Of a DNA stretch of 64,000 bases, positions 17,111-25,844 are shown piece after piece; positions within the stretch are counted from its first letter, which is position 1; the number at the start of each line of letters is the position of its first letter. The notes below the pieces were generated by a model, which did no database searches, was not told where the DNA came from, and was given only the letters and a program-made list of their open reading frames with translations. A program made the position numbers and the translations under genes. This DNA comes from Amphibacillus sp. MSJ-3 (GTDB taxonomy: Bacteria; Bacillota; Bacilli; Bacillales; Amphibacillaceae), in the NCBI RefSeq assembly GCF_018919165.1, contig NZ_JAHLQM010000009.1, positions 1 to 64,000 on the forward strand. Reading direction: 5' to 3'.

Positions 17111-17278
17111 TCACAGCCAATAACGCAAATTCTCTTCATTGTGTACTTTAGATTTATCCCTTAAAGATAAACAAGTGAAACCCAAATTAGCCTTCAAAAA
17201 CCCAAAGAACGGCTCAACATCAATTTTACCTTGACCGTAAGTTTCGCCAGTCTTTTCTTCTAAAGTCTTTCTTATCGC
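17111..17278 (-). pseudogene. Remnant of an IS1182-type transposase, C-terminal end
   Basis: The minus strand encodes AIRKTLEEKTGETYGQGKID, then VEPFFGFLKANLGFT, then CLSLRDKSKVHNEENLRYWL and a stop. The KIDVEPxFGxLKxNLGFT block is the C-terminal catalytic region of IS1182-like DDE transposases. Nothing else of the gene survives. A short piece of the dispersed repeat (AGATTAACTGACTG at 17,287) abuts it. The rest of 17,320-17,595 shows no gene. Confidence 0.75.
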
Positions 17279-17595
17279 TTTACCGCAGATTAACTGACTG
17301 AAGATTTATTTTACCAACAAAAAACCAGTCTGATATTTAAACATTTACCCATTCATTAAATTCACCTTATCGTTATGAGATAAGATGAATTATTCACTAC
17401 ACCTATTTAAAGAGTTATGATCAGGAAATTGCTCAATGGCTATATCTATGAGAGATAACCAACACACTCCAAATCAAGTGGTTACATACTCAATTTGATT
17501 CAATCGACCTCGATAAAATTTTCTGCTTCTGAATGATTAGAATTAATTAAGCAGGGCAAGCTATAAATGTAAAAATGCAGAAAAGAGGTGACGAT

Positions 17596-17877
17596 ATGTT
17601 TGGAAAAATCATTATTTCTCTAATGATGGTTGGATTATTGTTAGGTTGTAATCAAAATCAAGATACACCGCCTGAAGATGATCAACCTGTTGAAAATGAC
17701 AATCAGTCCGTTGAGGAAGATGTTCAAGAAGGTATAGATGACATAGGTGATGAAACTAAAGATCTATTCGAAGAAGACATGGACCAAGATAACATAGATC
17801 CTGAAACAGATGAAGAAACAGATCCTAATATGGACAATGAAGAAGACCAAAAAGATCTAAAAGAAGATAAAGAATAA
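17596..17877 (+). CDS. Small acidic lipoprotein
   Basis: The 93-residue product begins MFGKIIISLMMVGLLLGCNQ; LLLGC is a lipobox, so it should be lipid-anchored at Cys18 after signal peptidase II. The mature part is disordered and extremely acidic (Asp and Glu runs), with no recognisable domain. ATG 17596 has GAGGTG (17584-17589) six bases upstream; the earlier in-frame ATG at 17575 lacks one. Function unknown. Confidence 0.65.
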   Translation: MFGKIIISLMMVGLLLGCNQNQDTPPEDDQPVENDNQSVEEDVQEGIDDIGDETKDLFEEDMDQDNIDPETDEETDPNMDNEEDQKDLKEDKE

Positions 17878-18038
17878 TTTGAGTGATTAATTATGAAAAA
17901 AATGAATTCTAAAGTGATTTGTTAATTAAGTATAATCCGATAGTTAATTATAATAGGACAGATAAGTTTTACCTCAATCTAATTGAATGTCTTACCCTGA
18001 TACACTTTTAATAGGAACACATGCTAGCCATCGCCATG

Positions 18039-18073
18039 CCCCCACTTTAATTCTTCGAAATAATAAGTGGGGG
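18039..18073. repeat. Second CCCCCACTT / AAGTGGGGG hairpin
   Basis: The same nine-base arms as the hairpin next to the tnpB remnant at 10,738, with a different loop. It probably marks another lost IS200/IS605-type element. Confidence 0.5.
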
Positions 18074-18727
18074 ATAACGGTGATATCAGTTCCTAAAAAG
18101 ATAGGGAAATAATAAGACTGGCGTATTTGCAGTGACACAAAACACATTCAATACACAAGCCAAGTCATCTAAGCCAAGACCTTCTAGTAGAGACCCTAGT
18201 TGCTAAAAAAGCAGGCTTACCGAACTTAATTCTCATTGAATCAAGATTTAATTGATTAAAAATAGCATAGATCTTCAATTTGATAAATTTTAACTATTTT
18301 CCACAATATCATCCTTCAGACGATCCCCTTCACCCTCATAAATAGTCGCGATTTATGATGAAATATATCCACATAAGATTCATGTTGTGATAGACTATGA
18401 ATGATTCAACATAAAGGAACCGTAATGAATCATACAAATATTCCACAATTTCCAGAGTAATTTATGCTATACTGTTTATGTTGTTTTTACTTATTGATTA
18501 AGTAGTTGAATTCTGTCAAAAATGAAAAAAGTCTGTAGAAAACAGAACGCTACTTCTAATGACTGTTACGATTCAGTCTTAACTCTTTTCACATACACAA
18601 ATAACGATAAGAGGAACATTTGGGATAGAACAGTATAAATAAATGTCTCACTTGTTTTCACTCGAATAATAGACAAGAAACCATAGATCATGTGGATGCC
18701 ACTAGTGATGAACGCTGATTTTGCCAC

Positions 18728-18882
18728 AAATTAACTGATTATAAGTCTCCACCTCAATTATACAAGGGAGACCATTTGCTGATAATCGGTGGATCAACAG
18801 TCAGTAAAGGCCCGATTTGTTCATCAAATACTTAGTGGAGGAAAGACGTTCCACTGTGAGTAAAGTTTCACTTTAAATGGAT
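18728..18882 (+). repeat. Dispersed intergenic repeat, well-preserved short form
   Basis: It runs from AAATTAACTGATTATAAG through GATCAACAGTCAGTAAAGGC and GATTTGTTCATC to GAGTAAAGTTTCACTTTA. Its reverse complement aligns with the elements at 12,052 and 12,269. Confidence 0.75.
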
Positions 18883-19011
18883 CATGGTTCGGCTATAATT
18901 AAAACGATTTGTAACGTAATGTAATGAGAAAACGTCAGATTATGTGGAGCAATAGAGTGGAGAAGTAGAACGAACCGTCTTTAGATAACAATTTTAAAAG
19001 TAGGGGAAAAG

Positions 19012-20100
19012 ATGAATATACAAAATTTAATTATCGCATTTGTCATTACTTTAACTTCAACCTTAATATTGGTCTTTCCTATTAAGAAATTCGCCTTCAA
19101 ATTTGGTTTTGTTGATTTACCGTCAAAAAGAAAAATTCATAAACATGTTACTCCAAGACTCGGGGGGCTTGCCATATTTATCGGCGTTGCGCTTGGGCTT
19201 CTATATTTACAACCTAGTCATCCCGAGTTGCCCGCTGTTTTTTATGGTGCGATTATCGTCACAATCGTCGGTATAATTGATGATAAATATCAAATTCGGC
19301 CACTTGTTAAATTAGCCGGACAATTACTGGCTACGACGGTTGTTATATCAGGAGGAGTCATTATAGAAAGGATTACCCTCCCTTTATTCGGAACAATCGA
19401 ATTTAATCAAGTCGTAGCCGTCTTTATTACGGTTATGTGGATTGTTGGGATTACCAATGCAATCAATTTAATTGATGGATTGGATGGATTGGCATCAGGA
19501 GTGACGACCATTGGATTAATCAGTATTTTAATTATGGCCTTTATGGATAACAATGTTGTTGTTATTTACTTGGCCACCGTTTTAATTGCTGGAAATATTG
19601 GATTCCTTTTTCACAACTTCTACCCTGCTAAAATCTATATGGGGGATACGGGATCAATGTTTCTCGGCTATTCGATAGCTGTAATTTCAACGCTGGGATT
19701 ATTTAAAAATGTAACAATATTTAGTTTTATCTTACCAATTATTATCTTAGCGATTCCGATTTTCGACACCTTATTTGCGATTGTTCGTCGGATACTTGAT
19801 GGGGAAAGCATTTTGTTACCGGATAAAAAACATATCCATTATCGTTTGCTTGAGGCGGGTTTTAGCCATCGGGCAACGGTCTTAATCATTTATGGATTCT
19901 CGGCATTATTTGGTCTAATCGCAATCCTCTATTCAAAAGCATCTCTAGTTGTTACCTTTATCCTTTCTTTAGCGCTACTTTTGCTACTTCAAGCTTTTGC
20001 GGAATTAGCAGGGGTAATTGGCAATGGTAAGATGCCATTAATAAATATGGTGCACCGTACGTGCAAAAAGAAAAATGTAGATTATAAAAGCAATCAGTGA
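19012..20100 (+). CDS. tagO: Undecaprenyl-phosphate GlcNAc-1-phosphate transferase (TagO-like)
   Basis: TagO moves GlcNAc-1-phosphate onto undecaprenyl phosphate, starting wall teichoic or teichuronic polymers. The 362-residue multi-span protein has the polyprenyl-transferase motifs: GIIDDKYQIRPLVKLAGQ near residue 90, NAINLIDGLDGLASG near 150, and FYPAKIYMGDTGSMFLGY and DKKHIHYRLL near 205-285. It opens the surface-polymer locus on this strand and is followed by a hairpin, so it may be transcribed alone. It would supply the lipid primer for the polymer made by the downstream glycosyltransferases (inference). Confidence 0.95.
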   Translation: MNIQNLIIAFVITLTSTLILVFPIKKFAFKFGFVDLPSKRKIHKHVTPRLGGLAIFIGVALGLLYLQPSHPELPAVFYGAIIVTIVGIIDDKYQIRPLVKLAGQLLATTVVISGGVIIERITLPLFGTIEFNQVVAVFITVMWIVGITNAINLIDGLDGLASGVTTIGLISILIMAFMDNNVVVIYLATVLIAGNIGFLFHNFYPAKIYMGDTGSMFLGYSIAVISTLGLFKNVTIFSFILPIIILAIPIFDTLFAIVRRILDGESILLPDKKHIHYRLLEAGFSHRATVLIIYGFSALFGLIAILYSKASLVVTFILSLALLLLLQAFAELAGVIGNGKMPLINMVHRTCKKKNVDYKSNQ

Positions 20101-20115
20101 AGAAAAAAATTGATG

Positions 20116-20143
20116 GGGTTTGTGTGAAGACACAAATCCTTTT
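20116..20143 (+). terminator. Terminator-like hairpin after tagO
   Basis: GGGTTTGTGT pairs with ACACAAATCC around GAAG, followed by TTTT. Confidence 0.5.
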
Positions 20144-20224
20144 GCATGTTAATTCATGGTTTCAGGTAAAGAACGATCTGCGAACTGAGAGATCGTTAGC
20201 TTTTAAGGAAAGGTTGTGTTTTAA

Positions 20225-21337
20225 ATGAAAAAGGTAAAGGTCCTTTTTTTCATTTACCAAATGGGAGCCGGTGGTGCGGCTCGAACGTTACTAAATCTGA
20301 TTAATAATTTAGACAGAGAAAGATTTCAACCCGTTCTTGTAACCTTAAATTATCAAGGTTCCTATGAATCAGAAATAAAGGATGATGTCATCTTTCATAA
20401 GCTAGACACGAAACGATTAAGTCGATCCGTCTTCAAACTTGCCCGAGTCATTCGTCAGGAAGAGGTTGATATCGTTTTTAGTACAATTCCACGTGTCAAT
20501 ACAATTGCTGTCTTAGCCAAGATCTTATCCTTCACAAAAGCAAAAAGCATTGTGCGGGAAGCCTCTAATTTAGATGGTGATTTTGTTGAGCGCCTGAGAC
20601 TACGAGGATTTGGCTTGATATATAATTTATCCGATCAGGTCATTTCTTTATCAGAAGGGGTAAAGGACAACCTTATCAAGCGGTACCGAGTTAAACCTGA
20701 ACGGATAAAAGTGATTTATAATCCAGTTGACATCAAGGAAATCACCAAAAAAGCAGAAGAACCTTTGTCGATCAGCCACCAGGCGCTTTTCGCGGCTGAT
20801 CGGAAAAATATTGTCACAGCAGGGAGACTTGTTGACCAAAAAGATCAAGCGACACTAATTAAATCTTTTGCCCAAGTTAATCAGCAGTTAAAGAGCCGAT
20901 TAATTATTTTAGGAGAAGGCCCTCTAGAAACAGAATTAAAGCAACTAGCAGAGCAGGAGAATGTTTCACAATATGTTCATTTTGTCGGATTTCAAAAAAA
21001 TCCCTATACATTCTTAAAAGCTGCCGATTTATTTGTTTTAAGCTCGAAGTTTGAAGGCTTTGCGCATGTGGTTGCTGAAGCTCTTGCAACTGGAACACCT
21101 GTTGTCTCAACAAATTGTAAGTCTGGCCCAGCTGAAATATTAGTAAACGGTCGCTATGGTCGCCTTGTTGAGGTTGGTGACATAGATGGATTAAAGGAAA
21201 ATATGATAGACGTTTTGCATTTAGCAAATAGCGAACTTAATGATATAATTAACGAGGGCTATGAGCGCGTTCAATTTTTCAATGTAGACGACATAGTTGA
21301 GCAATACCAATCTGTTTTTGAAGATGTGATACAATAG
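20225..21337 (+). CDS. GT4-family glycosyltransferase
   Basis: The 370-residue, two-domain GT-B enzyme starts with the MGAGGAARTLLNLIN acceptor loop. Its C-terminal half has IVTAGRLVDQKDQATLI and FEGFAHVVAEALATGTPVV, the EX7E nucleotide-sugar site, as in TagE- and EpsF-like family 4 transferases. It is probably cytoplasmic, adding sugars to the lipid-linked precursor made by TagO. The next gene starts 12 bases downstream. The donor sugar cannot be read from sequence. Confidence 0.88.
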   Translation: MKKVKVLFFIYQMGAGGAARTLLNLINNLDRERFQPVLVTLNYQGSYESEIKDDVIFHKLDTKRLSRSVFKLARVIRQEEVDIVFSTIPRVNTIAVLAKILSFTKAKSIVREASNLDGDFVERLRLRGFGLIYNLSDQVISLSEGVKDNLIKRYRVKPERIKVIYNPVDIKEITKKAEEPLSISHQALFAADRKNIVTAGRLVDQKDQATLIKSFAQVNQQLKSRLIILGEGPLETELKQLAEQENVSQYVHFVGFQKNPYTFLKAADLFVLSSKFEGFAHVVAEALATGTPVVSTNCKSGPAEILVNGRYGRLVEVGDIDGLKENMIDVLHLANSELNDIINEGYERVQFFNVDDIVEQYQSVFEDVIQ

Positions 21338-21349
21338 GAAGTTAGGGAG

Positions 21350-22492
21350 ATGTCTAATTTGGGAAAACAGAAAAAAGTCGTTCATTTGACGACTGTTCAC
21401 CACCCCTTTGATACGCGAATTTATCATAAAGAATGCCTTTCTTTACATAAAGCAGGTTATGATGTCAGTCTGATCGTTCCATTAGACGATAAGGAATCTG
21501 GCGCTAGGCTAGTGACGGAAGAAGGTATTCAACTCATAGCAACAAGAAAGCGAAAAAACCGTTTATTACGAATGATTGGATCAACATGGCAAACCTATCG
21601 CTTAGCAAAAAAAGAACAAGCCGACTATTATCATTTTCATGATCCAGAACTACTCTGGGTTGGCTGGCTATTAAAGAAGACAAACAATACAGTTATTTAT
21701 GATGTTCATGAAGATTATCAAACAAGCATTTTGCAAAAAGACTATCTTAAAAAGCCGATTAAAAACATTGTCGCGCACCTTTATAATAAAATAGAAGCCT
21801 TTTTGATCAGAAAGCTTGATATTTGTTTGGCGGAAAAGTATTACCAAGAACGCTACCCAAATGGTCAGCCTATCTTAAATTACCCTATCTTAAATGAACA
21901 ATTATTAACGGCTCGACGTGATGAAGAAGAGCCGGCGAATGCTGTCATTTATACTGGAAATGTAACCGAAGTGCGGGGTGCCTATTTACATGCTATACTG
22001 CCCAAATTACCGTCACAGCTAGATATTTATTTCTATGGAAAGTGTCAGCGGGAAATTGCGGATAAAATGGAAGCATTAGCAGGGGCGGCGAAAGATCAGC
22101 TTCACTTTACGGGGATTGATCAATTTGTGGAACGTCAAGAGATTGATAAAGCTTATTTAAAGCGAAATTGGTTAGCTGGTATGGCCGTGTTCCCGCCGAC
22201 AGCCCATTATAAACGGAAGGAATTAACCAAATTCTTTGAGTACATGACAGCCGGGATTCCTATTGTCTGTTCAAACTTTCCCACCTGGCAAGCTTTTATT
22301 GACCGCCATCAATGTGGTATAACAGTTGATCCAAATGATCCGAACGATTGGGAACAAGCGCTTGACTACTTAAAAAACCATCCAGAAGAACGAAAAGAGA
22401 TGATTGAAAAAGGTAGACAAGCTATTAAAAATGAATTAAACTGGCAAGTCGAAGAAAGTAAACTTTTGACCTGGTATCAGAAGCTTCAGTAG
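21350..22492 (+). CDS. GT4-like glycosyltransferase
   Basis: The 380-residue product opens KKVVHLTTVHHPFDTRIYHK, the typical start of GT-B glycosyltransferases with a DTRI loop. The middle has FHDPELLWVGW and VIYDVHEDYQ, and the C-terminal half has KRKELTKFFEYMTAGIPIVC in place of the usual EGFG site, where Glu is kept in FFEYMTAGIP. It is likely cytoplasmic and acts with its neighbours on a lipid-linked sugar. The weak ribosome binding site TTAGGGAG precedes the ATG. Confidence 0.82.
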   Translation: MSNLGKQKKVVHLTTVHHPFDTRIYHKECLSLHKAGYDVSLIVPLDDKESGARLVTEEGIQLIATRKRKNRLLRMIGSTWQTYRLAKKEQADYYHFHDPELLWVGWLLKKTNNTVIYDVHEDYQTSILQKDYLKKPIKNIVAHLYNKIEAFLIRKLDICLAEKYYQERYPNGQPILNYPILNEQLLTARRDEEEPANAVIYTGNVTEVRGAYLHAILPKLPSQLDIYFYGKCQREIADKMEALAGAAKDQLHFTGIDQFVERQEIDKAYLKRNWLAGMAVFPPTAHYKRKELTKFFEYMTAGIPIVCSNFPTWQAFIDRHQCGITVDPNDPNDWEQALDYLKNHPEERKEMIEKGRQAIKNELNWQVEESKLLTWYQKLQ

Positions 22493-22544
22493 CTTTATGA
22501 ATAAGCACTGAAAGATGAGATGATTGTAATTAAGGCGGGATACG

Positions 22545-23327
22545 ATGAATAAAGAACAAATAAATCCAATGGTATCGATTATCACACCAACCTATAATGC
22601 GGAGTCTTTTATAATCGATACGATTGAATCTGTCCGACAACAAAATTATTCCAATTGGGAAATGATTGTGATTGATGATCACTCAAAGGACAATACTGTT
22701 AAAACTGTTAAAGAGATGATGTCACAAGAACCTCGGATTCGCCTAATTGAGCGAAGCAAAAATGAGGGACCCGCTCGGACAAGAAATGCTGGTTTAAGAG
22801 AGGCAAAAGGCCGCTATATCGCCTTTTTAGACAGTGATGATCAATGGTTGCCAAACAAATTAGCGAGCCAAATTGCTTTTATGCAATCAACCGGGGCAGC
22901 CTTAAGCTATACTTCTTACAATCGAATCCAACTACATGCGGATGGTCGGAAAGAAATCAAGCCCGTGATCGTCCCGGAAACCGTGTCCTATAAGCAATTA
23001 TTGAAGAAAAATGTCATTGGCTGCTTGACGGTTATGATTGACCAAGACCAAACTGGACCGATCCAAATGGCAGATATTCGTTCTCGGCAAGATTACGCCC
23101 TATGGCTTGACTTAACACGTCGTGGTTTTACCGCTCTAGGTATACCTAAACCACTAGCAAATTATCGGGTCCGTGTTGACTCATTGTCAAGCAATAAACT
23201 GAAAATGGCCAAACAAAATTGGCGGGTTTATCGTGATATAGAGAAGTTAAGTTTACCAGTTGCGATCTGGTACTTCATTCATTATGCAATTTTAAAATCA
23301 TGGGAGTATGTTCATTATATAAAATGA
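22545..23327 (+). CDS. GT2-family glycosyltransferase
   Basis: The 260-residue GT-A enzyme has VSIITPTYNAESFIIDTIES at the N terminus, VIDDHSKDNT and AFLDSDDQWLPNKL as the nucleotide-binding and DxD motifs. It is probably responsible for one transfer in wall-polymer synthesis. The end is followed directly by a piece of the dispersed repeat (23,328-23,440), which splits it from the exporter genes. Confidence 0.88.
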   Translation: MNKEQINPMVSIITPTYNAESFIIDTIESVRQQNYSNWEMIVIDDHSKDNTVKTVKEMMSQEPRIRLIERSKNEGPARTRNAGLREAKGRYIAFLDSDDQWLPNKLASQIAFMQSTGAALSYTSYNRIQLHADGRKEIKPVIVPETVSYKQLLKKNVIGCLTVMIDQDQTGPIQMADIRSRQDYALWLDLTRRGFTALGIPKPLANYRVRVDSLSSNKLKMAKQNWRVYRDIEKLSLPVAIWYFIHYAILKSWEYVHYIK

Positions 23328-23440
23328 AGTTTCACTCAGAAGGGTTTTCTTCATCCCTTACTGCATGTGAGATGAATGAATCGGGCATTTACTGACTCTT
23401 GATCACCTGCATATCATCTGATGGATTTTCCTGTATGGTG
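23328..23440 (-). repeat. Dispersed intergenic repeat, degenerate copy
   Basis: AAGTTTCACTCAG at the left and GAATCGGGCATTTACTGACT with CTTGATC in the middle align with the copies at 12.1 kb. Confidence 0.5.
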
Positions 23441-23524
23441 GGAGTGGGGGTATATAGACCCTTAATCTAGGATAAAACTTGATCATTATCCAATATGCCT
23501 AATTTAATAAGTGGAGTGAAAAAT

Positions 23525-24301
23525 ATGCGTAACTATATAAAAGAAATGCGAAAAAGAAAAGATTTACTAATTTACCTTGTGAAATCTGGCTTAAAGGCAG
23601 ACAATCGAGATAGTTATTTGGGTTACTTTTGGTGGTTATTAGACCCGCTCTTAAACGTTGGAATCTACTATTTACTGAGAGTTGTTATTCTAGGTGGGGG
23701 CGGGCCAAACTTCCCTGTCTACTTAGCCATTGGATTAGTTGTATGGCGTTGGATGAGCACAACGATTAATGGCTCAACACGATCAATTACACGGTATTCA
23801 TCAATCATTAACCAAGTGTATTTACCGAAATCCATTTTTCCAATCGCCTTGTCACTCACCCAGATGTTTAACTTTATGTTTGGTTTAATTGTCATTGCGA
23901 TCTTTTTAGCGCTCTTTGGTGTTGTTCCGGGTTGGCAGGTTATTTATTTACCAATTATAATTTTAGTTCAATTATTATTCCTGTTGGCGATTGCTTTGTT
24001 TTTTGGTTATGTCGCCGTATTTATTCGAGATATTGATAATTTGACAAAACATATCACACGGATTTTGTTTTTCACCACACCGATTATTTGGGGTGATGAT
24101 GGAAATATGAGATTTCCACAAATATTAATCGATTTAAACCCATTTGCAGTTATTATCAATAGTTATCGGGATATTTTAATGTATCGAACATCACCAGATT
24201 TTATGAGTTTAACAATCGTGGCAATCATGTCAATTGTCGTCATTCTATTGTTATTACGTCACTACAGCAAAAATGAACATAAGATTATTAAAGCTCTATA
24301 A
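23525..24301 (+). CDS. tagG: TagG-like ABC-2 polysaccharide export permease
   Basis: The 258-residue membrane protein has six predicted helices after an amphipathic N terminus (MRNYIKEMRKRKDLLIYLV), and the ABC-2 motif SYLGYFWWLLDPLLN. TagG-type permeases flip undecaprenyl-linked teichoic acid or glycans out of the cell. ATG 23525 with GGAGTG upstream is preferred to 23495. The ATPase follows after 28 bases. Confidence 0.9.
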   Translation: MRNYIKEMRKRKDLLIYLVKSGLKADNRDSYLGYFWWLLDPLLNVGIYYLLRVVILGGGGPNFPVYLAIGLVVWRWMSTTINGSTRSITRYSSIINQVYLPKSIFPIALSLTQMFNFMFGLIVIAIFLALFGVVPGWQVIYLPIIILVQLLFLLAIALFFGYVAVFIRDIDNLTKHITRILFFTTPIIWGDDGNMRFPQILIDLNPFAVIINSYRDILMYRTSPDFMSLTIVAIMSIVVILLLLRHYSKNEHKIIKAL

Positions 24302-24329
24302 CTTATCAATAGGAGAATGAGGTTTTAAA

Positions 24330-25844
24330 ATGAGTTCAGATAAAAATGTTATTATCGAAGCAGAAAACCTTGGAGTTAGCTACCAGTCGAAATATAAAGG
24401 TGATGATTATAAATCACAAGTGATTGACTTAATGAAAGGTGAAAAACGGAAGGAAAAGAACCGAGTCTTCTGGCCGTTAAGAGGAGTTAGTTTCAAGGGC
24501 TATCAAGGAGAAGTTCTTGGTATCGTTGGTTCTAATGGATCAGGAAAAACAACAATTTGTAAAGCCCTAACAGGAATTCTTAAACCAGACGAGGGCAAGT
24601 TAACAGTCGATGGCAAAGTATCGGCATTGTTCTCTTATGGAATGGGGACGAATCGTAAATTAACTGGCCGGGAAAATGTTTATTTAAATGGAATGATGAT
24701 TGGGATTCCAAAAGATACAATCACAAAATTCATTGATGAAATACACGAATTTTCAGGTTTAGGTGACTTTTTTGATCAACCGATGAAAAAGTACTCGAGC
24801 GGAATGCGGGCACGACTTGGCTTTAGTGTAGCCGCCCACCTGGAACCTGAAATCTTAATCCTGGATGAAGCCTTAAATACTGGTGATCAAGCCTTCAGTA
24901 AAAAAGCAGGCGAGAAAATTAGGGAACTTGTCAAAAAAGCTAAAATGGTAATCATCGTTACCCACAGTCACCGATTTGCACGGCAGCATTGTGACCGTGT
25001 CATGTGGTTAGAAAAGGGAGAAGTGCGGGCTATTGGTGACCCTGAAACAGTCATTAGCCAATATGAACAAACCGTACCGAAAGCTAAACGAAGAGTAGTG
25101 AAACGCCTGCAATTAAAAAATGTCGATATTGAAAAGAAAGACAATGTTGTGATTGAAGCAAAAGATATGGGGATTAATTTCAAATTACGACACGAGAATC
25201 ACTGGGCCCTTCGAAAGCTATCCTTTACTATTCATGAAGGTGAAGTCGTTGGTATCATTGGCCGAAATGGAGCAGGGAAAACTACCCTATGTAAGGCGAT
25301 GACAAAAATTTTAAAACCAGATGAAGGTGAAATCATCGTCAATGGTGAGACAACTGCCCTGTTAAATTACGGAACGGGTTTTAACCGTCATTTATCGGGA
25401 ATAGACAATATTTATTTAAATGGGATGTTGCTTGGTATTCCTAAAGATGTTGTAGCAGCTAATTTAGAGAAAATTGTTGAGTTTTCCGGTTTAAATAAAT
25501 CAATCGATAAATCAATTAAACATTATTCCAGTGGGATGCGGGCACGACTAGGTTTTAGTATTGCGGCCGCTCTTGAACCGGATATCTTTATTATTGATGA
25601 GGCCTTATCAACAGGTGATATGGCTTTCCAACAAAAAGCAAGTGAAAAAATCCAAGACATGATGGAACAGTCAAAGGCTGTTGTCATTGTTACCCATAGT
25701 ATGAGATTTGTTGAGAATGTCTGTTCTAGAGCGATCTGGATTGACCAAGGTCAAATCATGATGGATGGTGAAGCCAAAGAGGTTGTTGCCAAGTATCGAG
25801 AAAAAGCTAACAAGGATAATGAACGAAGAAGGCGAGTGAACTAG
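24330..25844 (+). CDS. tagH: TagH-like export ATPase with two nucleotide-binding domains in one chain
   Basis: The 504-residue protein contains two complete ABC ATPase domains (about residues 1-245 and 265-495). Each has a Walker A (GSNGSGKTT and GRNGAGKTT), the signature YSSGMRARLGFS and a Walker B (ILILDEAL and IFIIDEAL). Normal TagH has one ATPase domain and a C-terminal extension, and works as a dimer with two TagG; here tandem duplication gives a two-in-one ATPase that would serve a TagG dimer. The two halves resemble each other strongly (both read ENVYLNGM or DNIYLNGM, and IGIPKD or LGIPKD). The next gene starts at once. Confidence 0.9.
   Translation: MSSDKNVIIEAENLGVSYQSKYKGDDYKSQVIDLMKGEKRKEKNRVFWPLRGVSFKGYQGEVLGIVGSNGSGKTTICKALTGILKPDEGKLTVDGKVSALFSYGMGTNRKLTGRENVYLNGMMIGIPKDTITKFIDEIHEFSGLGDFFDQPMKKYSSGMRARLGFSVAAHLEPEILILDEALNTGDQAFSKKAGEKIRELVKKAKMVIIVTHSHRFARQHCDRVMWLEKGEVRAIGDPETVISQYEQTVPKAKRRVVKRLQLKNVDIEKKDNVVIEAKDMGINFKLRHENHWALRKLSFTIHEGEVVGIIGRNGAGKTTLCKAMTKILKPDEGEIIVNGETTALLNYGTGFNRHLSGIDNIYLNGMLLGIPKDVVAANLEKIVEFSGLNKSIDKSIKHYSSGMRARLGFSIAAALEPDIFIIDEALSTGDMAFQQKASEKIQDMMEQSKAVVIVTHSMRFVENVCSRAIWIDQGQIMMDGEAKEVVAKYREKANKDNERRRRVN

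Larger units (their letters stand above)
17878..19011. other. Gene-poor intergenic region of 1.1 kb upstream of tagO
   Basis: No credible reading frame is present. It contains an IS605-like hairpin (18,039-18,073), one copy of the dispersed repeat (18,728-18,882) and a TATAAT at 18,894-18,899 that may belong to a weak tagO promoter with a poor -35. The region looks like a graveyard of mobile DNA. Confidence 0.6.
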
